From NCBI GenBank assembly GCA_032718475.1, contig JAUCBJ010000627.1, positions 1-56,430 on the forward strand: a stretch of DNA of 56,430 bases, in the 5' to 3' direction. Both the position numbers and the translations under genes were made by a program. Shown piece after piece: positions 9,374 to 18,041 of the stretch. This DNA is from Nemertoderma westbladi. Lineage: Eukaryota > Xenacoelomorpha > Nemertodermatida > Nemertodermatidae. Under the pieces are notes generated by a model that was not told the DNA's origin, searched no databases, and was given only the letters and a program-made list of their open reading frames with translations. Numbering within the stretch: the stretch's first letter is position 1; the number at the start of each line of letters is the position of its first letter.

Positions 9374-9934
9374 ATGGATTCTGATTTATTTCAAAGATAC
9401 AGTAAACCTCAATATGGTGGTTCAGACTCTAATCTTGCTGTTTTTAAAGGTGGTAGAAGTACCAGAGGTTCGACGCAAGTTCCTGTTTTTCGAGGTGGTT
9501 CATATATTGGCCCTTACGGTCAACAAATTGGCACATTTGGTCCAAACTTAAAACAACGTCGTTTTCAGCGTTATCGTAGAGGTATGCGGGCAAATCAACA
9601 CGGAGAAGGTATATTTACAGACGCTTTATCGACATTGAAAAAATTTGGTAAGCCATTAGCTAAAAAAGTTTTACAGAAAGCTTTACCATTTACCACAAAA
9701 TTTATGAGACAACACGTAATACCAAAAGGTAAGCGGGTCTTACATCAGCAGGCTAATACGGTTATTAATAAAGCATTAAATAAAATGAAACCGTCAACAA
9801 GGTCAGTTGTAGAAAAAGTTTATAGAGATTTAAAGCGACCCACTAGACCAATGTCTATGAACATACATCATCGACGTAGTAAAAAGAGAAATATAAAGGG
9901 CAAACTCAAACACTGCGAAAAAAGTATTTTTTAA
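9374..9934 (+). CDS. basic Gly-Gly protein, pVI/core-like virion precursor
   Basis: The 186-aa protein is strongly basic. The N-terminal 100 residues carry several Gly-Gly sites (QYGGS, VFKGGR, VFRGGS) resembling adenain-type cleavage points. Residues 100-160 form an amphipathic helical region (LKKFGKPLAKKVLQKAL). The C-terminus is Arg/Lys-rich (HHRRSKKRNIKGK) and could bind DNA or serve in nuclear import. Adenovirus pVI, pVII and pX are processed in the same way by a protease that is encoded here two genes downstream. It is spaced one base after the previous stop and two bases before the next start. Which of the adenoviral proteins it replaces cannot be decided. Confidence 0.55.
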   Translation: MDSDLFQRYSKPQYGGSDSNLAVFKGGRSTRGSTQVPVFRGGSYIGPYGQQIGTFGPNLKQRRFQRYRRGMRANQHGEGIFTDALSTLKKFGKPLAKKVLQKALPFTTKFMRQHVIPKGKRVLHQQANTVINKALNKMKPSTRSVVEKVYRDLKRPTRPMSMNIHHRRSKKRNIKGKLKHCEKSIF

Positions 9935-9936
9935 TA

Positions 9937-11196
9937 ATGTCAATTATTAAGGAATTAGATTTATTTTCTACACAGCCAATACAGACTGAATTTAAAGCAA
10001 AGCATTATGAAACAATTTACCCCATATCTAATCTCAGAAGTGAATCTAGGGAGGTCACGTTCCTTGTACCAAGATCCAATGAATTCTATACGAAACTGCA
10101 AGACGCGTTATTAATTACAAAATGTACTGTACGCTGGGATAGACGACTTGAAAACTCCCATATTTATATGCTGAATTACCCCGCTGAAACTATGTGGAGT
10201 GATATTAAAATAGACCTTAATGAGAAGCAGGTTGAAAATAGCAATAACCAATATTTCTACAAGTCGTACTTATCCAATTTATTATTTACAACTTACGAGG
10301 ATAAAAATGGGCTACTGGGTGCGGGTGGCTTTCATCAACCTTTATCTGAACACGGAAATGAAATTGATCCCGGCGCGCATCCTATTGATGAGGCCTTTAG
10401 TAAACAAATGCAATTTGTAAGTGGATTGACAATTGATTTTGATACTGAAACTAAAATAATACAACCCGGGTATGATTTAAGAATGCATTTTAGAAAAGTA
10501 TCAAATTCGTTTATTTTTAAAATCACTCCAAACGCAAATGCTGTGACAAATCTTCGGTTAGAATTAGATGAAATAAAGATTCTAATCCCTAGAATGGAGG
10601 TTAATCCAGTAATAGAAAGCAGTCACCTAAAAGGTTTAGAGAGTTACGATATTGAATATCAATTCCAAAAAAAGGAGGTGACAACATTTACTATTCCCGC
10701 TCAAACCACAAATTACACCCAAACAAACATATTTGATGGTAAAAAACCCAAATTAGTTATTATTGGCTTCATAACAAATAACACTTATTCGGGAGAATTA
10801 ATTAGCAATCCCTTGAAATTTGAACATTTTAACCTTAGACACGCGGAACTGATTGTAGACGGTCTTCCAGTAGGGGGTGTAATATACGAGCCTAATTTTA
10901 CAGATGGAACATATATTTTTGAGTATACTCAATTAATGAAGAACATTAATACATATATTAACGGTTATGGAGGTAATAATATAGACCATGAAACCTACTT
11001 AGGTAATTGCCCCATGCTATCCTGGGACCTAACCGCCAACGGCTATGTTAGAGATCCGCAACCGTCGATATATACTAACGGCCAATTAAAATTAAGATTT
11101 GCCGAACCGTTGGTTGAAACCATAAATGTAATCGTTTTTAATATTTATGATCAATCATTAAGTTTAAATAGCAGGAAAGAAATACATATCGATTAA
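9937..11196 (+). CDS. putative major capsid protein (F54H12.2-like)
   Basis: The 419-aa protein opens with ELDLFSTQPIQTEF, then YPISNL and an EVTFLVP strand, the signature of the F54H12.2-like family that accompanies integrase and PolB in many invertebrate Polinton-type elements. Long alternating beta-strand segments run through the protein (for example KIIQPGYDLRMHF and PKLVIIGFI), compatible with a jelly-roll fold. At 419 residues it is shorter than the roughly 600-residue capsid proteins of vertebrate Polintons. It is the longest structural gene here and sits in the expected place between minor virion proteins and protease. The ATG follows TTTTTAATA two bases after the previous stop; the protease ATG follows two bases after its stop. 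Confidence 0.65.
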   Translation: MSIIKELDLFSTQPIQTEFKAKHYETIYPISNLRSESREVTFLVPRSNEFYTKLQDALLITKCTVRWDRRLENSHIYMLNYPAETMWSDIKIDLNEKQVENSNNQYFYKSYLSNLLFTTYEDKNGLLGAGGFHQPLSEHGNEIDPGAHPIDEAFSKQMQFVSGLTIDFDTETKIIQPGYDLRMHFRKVSNSFIFKITPNANAVTNLRLELDEIKILIPRMEVNPVIESSHLKGLESYDIEYQFQKKEVTTFTIPAQTTNYTQTNIFDGKKPKLVIIGFITNNTYSGELISNPLKFEHFNLRHAELIVDGLPVGGVIYEPNFTDGTYIFEYTQLMKNINTYINGYGGNNIDHETYLGNCPMLSWDLTANGYVRDPQPSIYTNGQLKLRFAEPLVETINVIVFNIYDQSLSLNSRKEIHID

Positions 11197-11198
11197 GT

Positions 11199-11630
11199 AT
11201 GTTATCTACAGAGGACCTTGATATGTTTCCAGTGGGTGGTCACTATTTGGGCGCGTTTCCAGCTAATAAATTACCTAAATTAGATAATAATAAGCGGCAG
11301 GATTATGGCTTGATAGTAAATACCGATAAAGAGCATCTGCCTGGGATTCATTGGATCGCGATATATATACGAGATAATGAGACTGAAGTATTTGACTCGT
11401 TTGGACCAAATTATCCAAACAGATGCATCGAAAAATGGCTTGAGAAAAATTCCGCAAGGTGGCGTACTACTCGCAAACAATTTCAAGACCCAAGGAGGAC
11501 CACATGCGGTCTGTACTGTCTGTATTATTTGGTAAATCGTATTCACACAATCTATCCAATGAGAGCGTTTACAAATAATGTGGAAATAAATGAAATAATA
11601 ATAAATGGCTTGTTAATTATTATAAAATAA
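11199..11630 (+). CDS. adenain-like maturation cysteine protease
   Basis: The 143-aa protein has the catalytic layout of adenovirus protease and Ulp1-type peptidases: His51 in GIHWIAI, Asp66 in VFDSFG, Gln96 before the nucleophile, and Cys103 in TTCGLYCLYYL. These enzymes cut virion precursors after Gly-Gly or Gly-X sites, and two neighbours (5687-6070 and 9374-9934) contain such sites. It is shorter than the adenovirus enzyme of about 200 residues; the C-terminus ends soon after the helix following the nucleophile. Translation probably depends on the same message as the capsid gene, since the gap is two bases. Confidence 0.88.
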   Translation: MLSTEDLDMFPVGGHYLGAFPANKLPKLDNNKRQDYGLIVNTDKEHLPGIHWIAIYIRDNETEVFDSFGPNYPNRCIEKWLEKNSARWRTTRKQFQDPRRTTCGLYCLYYLVNRIHTIYPMRAFTNNVEINEIIINGLLIIIK

Positions 11631-11682
11631 ACCAACATGCATTGTAATTAATCATTTAGCTTGCTTTTGTTTATCAGATAAA

Positions 11683-12282
11683 ATGGATAATATTATTTTT
11701 GTTGATTTTCAATATTATAAGATAGACAATAAGGAGTATCCGGTAGTATTTAAAGAATTTGCAATATACGATTCTAATTACACCAAAACTAATGTAAAGA
11801 CGTTTTTAATTAAAGGCCCGTCTAATATTAAGTTATCAGCTTTAGATGCAGCTCATGTAAACAATTTACGGGATATGACTTCTCACTTGCCCTGGGACTA
11901 CGGGGACATTTCTCAAGATGACTTTAAAAAATATATGAAGAGACATTTAAAATATAAAAAAAATATTCATGTATTTGGGTTGCTGAAGCGGGCAATATTA
12001 GTTTCCCAACTCGATGTTCTCGAGCCAAATTCGGTGGAGAAATTGGGAATATATAAGCAATATCACGATTATTTAACGCCTTGTCGATTTCACGACCGAT
12101 TCACTACAGTAGAAAGTAAATGCGCGTTCCACTTAAACATAAGGGATAACTGTCTGCGATACTGCTCAGCAAAACGCGTTGGGGGGTATGAGGCGCTACA
12201 CTTTTTCATGAGAAAGCGTTTAACTGCGACTGATGATGATGATAAACAGAAAGAAATAACTGCGGTGGAAGATGTACTGTAG
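11683..12282 (+). CDS. unknown protein, possible exonuclease-like fold
   Basis: The 199-aa protein opens with IIFVDFQYYKI and VFKEFAIYDSN, followed by strands (KTFLIKG), an HLPWDYGD segment and later CRFH and CAFHLN. This order (Asp in the first strand, a Glu in the second, and a late Cys/His cluster) recalls degenerate DEDD-type exonuclease-like proteins found in insect and other invertebrate selfish elements. The catalytic set is not complete enough to assert activity. The C-terminus is acidic (DDDDK). It ends the rightward arm and is followed by a hairpin with polyadenylation signals. Confidence 0.6.
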   Translation: MDNIIFVDFQYYKIDNKEYPVVFKEFAIYDSNYTKTNVKTFLIKGPSNIKLSALDAAHVNNLRDMTSHLPWDYGDISQDDFKKYMKRHLKYKKNIHVFGLLKRAILVSQLDVLEPNSVEKLGIYKQYHDYLTPCRFHDRFTTVESKCAFHLNIRDNCLRYCSAKRVGGYEALHFFMRKRLTATDDDDKQKEITAVEDVL

Positions 12283-12322
12283 GTTTACTCTAAGCATGTA
12301 ATGTGATGGGATAATATAATTG

Positions 12323-12357
12323 TTTTAATGTCAATAAAAATAATAAAAACATTAAAA
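12323..12357 (+). terminator. poly(A) signals in a 9-bp hairpin, end of rightward arm
   Basis: TTTTAATGT at 12323-12331 pairs with ACATTAAAA at 12349-12357, and the loop holds two AATAAA hexamers (12333 and 12342). It stands 40 nt after the last stop of the rightward block, so it probably sets the 3' end of the late message. Confidence 0.55.
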
Positions 12358-12404
12358 TCTATTTTTTATATCTCAGTTTGACTAAAGGTGTAGGGCTTAA
12401 GTTT

Positions 12405-12428
12405 ACACACACACACACACACACACAC
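12405..12428. repeat. (AC)n microsatellite
   Basis: Twelve AC dinucleotides in a row. It marks the start of a stretch (12.4-14.3 kb) whose words (ACCGGT, AGGCCTA) resemble the host rather than the Polinton arms. Confidence 0.95.
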
Positions 12429-12902
12429 CGCACCTACCGGTAGCCGGCGGTTGTATCAGAGTTTAACTACCAGTAGCTAGCTGATTTTACTACATATGCC
12501 AACAACGCTAAACTGTAAAACGGCAGAATGGCCCCCGACAGCAACCACAGAGCTTTAGCGTTACCGGTACCGTACTTACTAATAAGAAAATTAAATTAAG
12601 TCGACATGCGGGTTCGTGAATACAGCATTAGAGGAGGCCCACCTAACAATAGGCCTACTGGTACCGGCACGGTAGCACTCTTGTACCTGTATACTTGGAT
12701 AGCGCAAGGGCATGCTGGTTTCTTTGATTTAAGGATTAGGCTATTACACTTGAATGCTTCCAATTTTCTGTTTACAACTTTAATTGGTCTAATCTACATT
12801 ACTGCGTGCTACTGTTGCATAGGTAAGCCTATACAGCTATAGTTAACTTTATGCGGGGCCCTTTTTCGCATGTTGACCCAATATGGTTTACGGATAGGTA
12901 AG

Positions 12903-13245
12903 GTACACCTTCATTCGGTTAGGCATATAGGCCTAATGACTACTCCTCAACTGAAAGCTGACTACCTCACAGACACAATAGGTGTAGTTAGGTACCGGTA
13001 GCGCTATTGGACCTATAAAATCCCCTCACACTCTCTGTTACTAACTTTCAACATTCACTTTATGTTGTATGCTATACCGTTAACCTTTAGAACACACACT
13101 AGGCGCACCTTCATTCAGTTAGGCATATAGGCCTAATGACTCCTCAACTGAAAGCTATCTAGCACATTGATACAATAGGTGTGGCTAGCAATATATAAAA
13201 TTCACCGCGCCCAAGTTCATTCACTCCATGTTGTAGGCCTATATA
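12903..13245. repeat. two diverged tandem copies with TATA-like ends
   Basis: Copy one (12903-13077) and copy two (13101-13245) share GGCATATAGGCCTAATGACT, TCCTCAACTGAAAGCT, ACAATAGGTGT and TTCATTCACTCCATGTTG-like parts. Each contains a TATAAAA-type motif (CTATAAAATCCCC, TATATAAAATTCACC) at the same place. They could be a duplicated promoter, but no transcript is evident. The remainder of 12360-13370 shows no gene. Confidence 0.6.
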
Positions 13246-13370
13246 AAACATAGTTAGTTTATTTATGTATTCGCTTTTTTTTTTAATTAGAATAGACAAA
13301 ATACAAAAAACCTACTGATACCGGTAACACATTAACATTGAAACAAACAGACTGACTATTTATCTACTTG

Positions 13371-13697
13371 CTACTGGTGTGTTCTTGGATCTGTCGGAAC
13401 AGGAGCTACTGACACTTCTTCTTCCCAGTGCTCACCCCCACTATAGTTATCCAGATTTATCTGGTGTGCTTCTCCAGCCTGCACCCAAACGTTTAAACTA
13501 AAGTTTTTATTTGTAGACAATGTAGTTAGTCGACCTTCACCGCTCGTTTTATTTCTAACCATTATAGTAATCACTCCATTGTCATCTTTCAAATGTAATT
13601 CCATTACATTTATCGATGTAAAAAAGAGCTCTTCCCCCTCGAGATCAAATTTTAGTAAACAGTCGCTATGTCTATTTCCAATAAATGCGAACGACAT
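13371..13697 (-). CDS. unknown 108-aa ORF in the region between the arms
   Basis: The frame is open from further upstream, but the ATG at 13697 in AACATGT is in the best context; the earlier ATG at 13781 would add a Lys/Gln-rich leader translated from a homopolymer. The product alternates strands (LLKFDLEGEELFF, VITIMVRN, FSLNVWVQAG) and ends in an acidic tail. It may be a small beta-sandwich protein. No family is recognised. It belongs either to the Polinton or to DNA inserted into it. The following 13782-14395 shows no gene. Confidence 0.35.
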   Translation of the reverse strand: MSFAFIGNRHSDCLLKFDLEGEELFFTSINVMELHLKDDNGVITIMVRNKTSGEGRLTTLSTNKNFSLNVWVQAGEAHQINLDNYSGGEHWEEEVSVAPVPTDPRTHQ

Positions 13698-14395
13698 GTT
13701 GATTGATTGATTGAATGTTTGATGGATCACCGCGACTGGAGTTTGGAGGTTAGTTTTTTTTTTTTGCAAGTACAAATACAAGTAGGTCTATACCGGTATT
13801 TTTTTTTTATTTACGGTAACAAAATTATAGTTCACTGTTAGAAAAATTGAGTTTATATATATTTTTGTAAAGGGTCGCAGATGTGTACATTACAAAATTC
13901 ACATAGTTAACAAAACGCACAACATAAACCTTTCCCATGAGGATTAGCGATATATGCTCTGTTCATTGTTCTATTCTGAATGTAGGGAGATGCATAGCGG
14001 ATGTTTTAATGATATGTACCGATATACAGACTAGTAACAGATAGGATGGCATCGTCTTTGACTATGAATACCAGCACATACCCCTAATCTTTTCTCACCG
14101 AGCTTAGCGTTGCCTGCTGTACACACGCACACTCATAAGTAACAGATGCGCTATTGTGGCTCACTCGTGAGCAACAATGCCAAGTTAGCTAGCTAGCTAG
14201 CCGCGGCTGCTGAGTATACTATGTCTACTTGAGTGTTACAAGAAACAATCGCTCTACTGAAGTTAATTTCCCCCTCAAACTAGTTGTTGATTTTAAAAAA
14301 ATATTCATAAATTTTTTTCCAACCAAATTTAATATATATATTTTACAGTAAAAATCTCCACCACCAAACAGCAACAACAATAAATTTCATTCGTA

Positions 14396-14980
14396 CTAAT
14401 TATATTTTACATCAAAAACCCCCACACCAAACAATAATAAATTATTAACCAGCTTGTTGAAAATAGGATAATATATATGAAATTTAAACGGGGAACACAT
14501 TAATGTACATTTACCAGTGTAGAAACAGCAAACAACAACAATATTATTTATTCTGACTTTACAGTTATTGAATATTTCAGGGTCGTATGAAATTTCTAGT
14601 TTAACATTATCAAATATAACATAAAACCCGATATTATTTATAAGTAACCTATAAATTACAGTATCGATACTAAAAATATAAGTACACAAATTGATTGATT
14701 TAAAAATCAAATTAATGTTTGTTTTTTCTAATATATGTTTTTTCACTTTATTAAAATTATATTTTCTACCGAGAATTGTTATTCGTCCGTTTGTAAACAT
14801 TAATATGGTTGCACCAAATACCTTATATATAAACTGATTAGGTTTGAGTACAATTTTACCATTCAATTGCTTTTTTAATTCTTTCAAATTAAGTCCATAA
14901 ATAATCTGCTTACAACTTATATTTTTATTTACTATTTGATAATTCATCATCATCAACACCGTCGTCTTTTGGTTCTTCAT
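14396..14980 (-). CDS. TBP-fold-like protein encoded next to PolB
   Basis: The product has up to 194 residues; ATGs at 14980, 14953, 14950 and 14947 are all possible, and all overlap the 3' end of PolB by about 20-55 nt. Two halves resemble the two repeats of TATA-binding protein. In the first, KPNQF is followed by ATILMFTNGRITILGRK and a helix. In the second, ISYDPEIF is followed by IVVVCCFYTGKCTL and a helix. The Tyr-acid-Pro-Glu-hydrophobic-Phe motif, the strand and then Gly-Lys turn, and the spacing of about 80 residues between halves match that fold. A role in recruiting RNA polymerase to the element's promoters is inferred. The sequence is Asn/Ile/Lys-rich, like its neighbours. ATTAAA (minus sense) about 65 nt downstream may end the message. 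I rate the fold as probable and the function as open. Confidence 0.55.
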   Translation of the reverse strand: MKNQKTTVLMMMNYQIVNKNISCKQIIYGLNLKELKKQLNGKIVLKPNQFIYKVFGATILMFTNGRITILGRKYNFNKVKKHILEKTNINLIFKSINLCTYIFSIDTVIYRLLINNIGFYVIFDNVKLEISYDPEIFNNCKVRINNIVVVCCFYTGKCTLMCSPFKFHIYYPIFNKLVNNLLLFGVGVFDVKYN

Positions 14981-17900
14981 AAATTGGTATATTTGACATT
15001 TTTATAGGTTTTTTGAGGTTTGTTTTATAGTGCCCCCAAGGAAGCGATTGATTTTTATTAAGCCAATAAAGTTTATCATCAAAGCTACTGAGTGCAAATT
15101 TATTTTGCTTTAAGGTATAAATACGATGTAATTTAGATTGAAATCTGTGTATGTTTTTTTTTATTTCTTCATTTGAGTTATATGCTTTTAAATATTCTTC
15201 ATGTGTAATATTCGTTTCCACAACAGCTCTTGTAATACCTTTTGCTCTACGAATATTTTTATTATTCCATTCCAAAATTGAATATAATTTTGGTCTTAAA
15301 AATACTGCTTGTTTAATTTCACGTGAGGCTAGTTCGTCTTTACAGTAATAGAGTCTGGATATATTTTTATCGCTGTAGAGTGGGTGATCCTTAGGGTAAT
15401 TGGATGTATCTAAAATATTATTTTTAATTAATGCTTTTAAAAAATTATTCTGCGATGTATTATAGTAACAACCTATCAAAGAGTCAGTGTCTGATGCAGC
15501 AATTTCAATACGGCAGTTTAATTCTTTCTCAATAGGTAGCAATTTATTGTAATACAGATCATACATATCCAATTTAGCCAAGTCCAACACAGTGCTACCA
15601 ATAAATATAGGCTTATCGAGAGTTACAGAGTCTTTCACTAATAAATGTCCCGATAATGTATTATTGTATATTATAAATTGTTCATGATTAATACGATTTA
15701 CCAATTGATCGCATTTATCGTTGCTATTTGCGATACGAAAGTTACATCGATCTCTTATCTTTTCTATTGATTTGCCAAACAGCGAATTATTGAGCAATTT
15801 CGCGACAGCTGTTTCAATATAACTTTTTGCCAGTCGCCTTTGATTAATATTAAAATCGATGTAATTTTTAAATACAAATTCTTGTTGAAAAGAATATAAT
15901 TTATGTAGTTTAGTAACAATTAATCCATGTTTTATATAAAATTTTAACAGTTTCAAATGTAAATGATAAAACTCTTTATCAAATTGTGTCAGCATGAGTT
16001 TTGGTATAGACATTCTATATTTACGGGAGGTATCTCTTTGTATTGACAAGTTATTAAATTGTTCCCGCATATAAGGTGAAAGCATTGATTCAATTATACT
16101 TAAATGCTCGGGGGCTAACGGTAATTGTAATGTTTGATTGTGAATAGCCTTGGGATAATTTAAATCACATATTAAAAAATATCCAGTAGATCCATCAATG
16201 TCTAAATCTACCAAGTACTCGATTAGTTTTTCTGGTATTGCATTCTCTAAATGTTTAATACTTACTTCTTTGAATTGTGAGGTGGGTAGTTTTTTACTTA
16301 AATTCCCAGAATATAAAGAGTTGAAATCAATATTAAAAATATGGCATTCTTCCTTAGTAGAATCATATGTACTTGTACCTGGTATATTTGATTCTATATA
16401 ATGTTTTCGACAAAATGAAACACCACCCCTAATTGATTTTTCAAAATCTCTATATGTCTGATAATCCTTTATTAATTCTATTTTACATTTATTATATTTT
16501 AGCGCGCAATCATAGGTAAATGACGCAATACTACAGTAAAAAACCGGTTCTAAATCGTAATTTTGTTTACAAACATTCCTAAAATTCTCAAATATATCGG
16601 CAAGCAAACAAACATCGAGTTTTAAATAGGCTAAAAGATAATCTTTGAGATTCACACAGTCGAATTCTACCCATGATATTCCCGCAAACCTATAATCTTC
16701 AATTGTGCATGTTTTTTGACTTAAGTTACTAAAAAAATTATTTATAGACGGCAAACCAGTATCATTAAATTTATTTATATCTGTCAAGTACTCGTATGGA
16801 AATACTCCTTTCCGTTTAATCGTTGAGTTATTCAAGTTTGGATAAAAATATTTCTTTTCTTGTAGAGTAATAGGTAAAATTGAGCTTATATCATGACTGG
16901 CTACATCCTTTGTTGAACACTCAACTAAATTACTTAAAGAAAAGCTTAAAAATTGATATGTGTCTAAGAAACGTAACTCAATTTTCTTAGAAGTGTTTTT
17001 AATTGGGATAAAGGCACTCAGTGAAATATATCGTTCTGTATTTCTCGGTATAACCTTTATATCCCAATCCGTGTATTTCTTATCTCTAAATCCGCTTTGT
17101 AATATACAATGTATATCGTAGTTGTTGGAATTGTGCCCGCAAAGTACATACAGGTATCGTTTCAATGATAAACTTCGGTTACAACTATTACAGGCTGCCG
17201 CAATATATTTACCTGTAATATGTGAATGGTGTCTGTTTTTCCCAACATTATTATTTAAAGTAACATTACAATAAAAACAAAATTTTGCTTGTTCAAAATT
17301 TACAAAATCAATATTAGTAAATGACATAGTTTTATGTGTGTATATTTCTGACCAACAACATAATTCAGTTAAATCAGTATATAATGAATCTAAGAAATCT
17401 TGAATACAATTATTATTATTTGACTTTACGAATGTTTTCAAATGACATTTTGGAGCATCAATTAATTCAGTATTGGGAACAATTAAATAACTCACTGCAC
17501 ACGGTATATGCTCCTGTATAATTTGATTATTAACTGACGGTTGTAAGATACATTCTATATCAAAGTAGGTGACAAACAATGGGGATAAGGTTCTATCTAA
17601 ATTTGTAAAACTAATGTGTGTTCTTTTTTTATTAGGTAGTTTCTCGCGCTGACTTCTTCCTTGGTAGCAGGCGAGACGGTGTCGATGAAGAACTTCCGCT
17701 CGAAAAAAATGAGTCAAACACCTTTCGCAATATTTCCTATTCCTGATATGAAGTGCTCTCGTATTCAGCAATCGATTCAAGTTAGTTATGCAAACATAAT
17801 GATTCAGTTTAGGTACATTGTTATTTTTTACTACAAGTAATATATTTAATAACTGTTTATCAGGTGTAATTTTACTAAACGGAGGTTGTCTTAATATAGA

Positions 17901-18041
17901 TACCGGGGTGCGTTTGTTGTCGTTATTCCAACATAGTAAATTAATTATATATTTTGAATTTTGTTTTTCAAAAAGTTTAATTGCTAACTGCCACTCTGTT
18001 GGATAATCTTTGTTCCCGTTGTCAAAAATGAAATGAGTCAT
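14925..18041 (-). CDS. Polinton DNA polymerase B, main part (1038 aa)
   Basis: Family B polymerase of the protein-primed type. Order of motifs: a Cys/His zinc-like cluster (105-125), Exo I with Asp161 and Glu163, an endonuclease VII/HNH-like insert (CFYC, HHSHITGKY, CNSCN; 255-288), Exo II (GHNSNNYD, to 309) and Exo III with Asp476. Polymerase motif A is DFNSLYS (572-578), motif B is K..NNSLFGK (748-757), motif C is SDTDS (850-854), and PKLYS (917-921) completes the site. All catalytic acids are present. It replicates the element. The N-terminal domain is on a separate frame (18022-18987) overlapping by 20 nt. The initiating ATG at 18041 may be an accident of the frame break, because family members continue without interruption across this point. 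Confidence 0.93.
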   Translation of the reverse strand: MTHFIFDNGNKDYPTEWQLAIKLFEKQNSKYIINLLCWNNDNKRTPVSILRQPPFSKITPDKQLLNILLVVKNNNVPKLNHYVCITNLNRLLNTRALHIRNRKYCERCLTHFFRAEVLHRHRLACYQGRSQREKLPNKKRTHISFTNLDRTLSPLFVTYFDIECILQPSVNNQIIQEHIPCAVSYLIVPNTELIDAPKCHLKTFVKSNNNNCIQDFLDSLYTDLTELCCWSEIYTHKTMSFTNIDFVNFEQAKFCFYCNVTLNNNVGKNRHHSHITGKYIAAACNSCNRSLSLKRYLYVLCGHNSNNYDIHCILQSGFRDKKYTDWDIKVIPRNTERYISLSAFIPIKNTSKKIELRFLDTYQFLSFSLSNLVECSTKDVASHDISSILPITLQEKKYFYPNLNNSTIKRKGVFPYEYLTDINKFNDTGLPSINNFFSNLSQKTCTIEDYRFAGISWVEFDCVNLKDYLLAYLKLDVCLLADIFENFRNVCKQNYDLEPVFYCSIASFTYDCALKYNKCKIELIKDYQTYRDFEKSIRGGVSFCRKHYIESNIPGTSTYDSTKEECHIFNIDFNSLYSGNLSKKLPTSQFKEVSIKHLENAIPEKLIEYLVDLDIDGSTGYFLICDLNYPKAIHNQTLQLPLAPEHLSIIESMLSPYMREQFNNLSIQRDTSRKYRMSIPKLMLTQFDKEFYHLHLKLLKFYIKHGLIVTKLHKLYSFQQEFVFKNYIDFNINQRRLAKSYIETAVAKLLNNSLFGKSIEKIRDRCNFRIANSNDKCDQLVNRINHEQFIIYNNTLSGHLLVKDSVTLDKPIFIGSTVLDLAKLDMYDLYYNKLLPIEKELNCRIEIAASDTDSLIGCYYNTSQNNFLKALIKNNILDTSNYPKDHPLYSDKNISRLYYCKDELASREIKQAVFLRPKLYSILEWNNKNIRRAKGITRAVVETNITHEEYLKAYNSNEEIKKNIHRFQSKLHRIYTLKQNKFALSSFDDKLYWLNKNQSLPWGHYKTNLKKPIKMSNIPIYEEPKDDGVDDDELSNSK

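Noticed and set aside
12606-12842. 78-codon plus-strand ORF
   Set aside because: Codon content reflects host repeat words and it has no domain or neighbour support.
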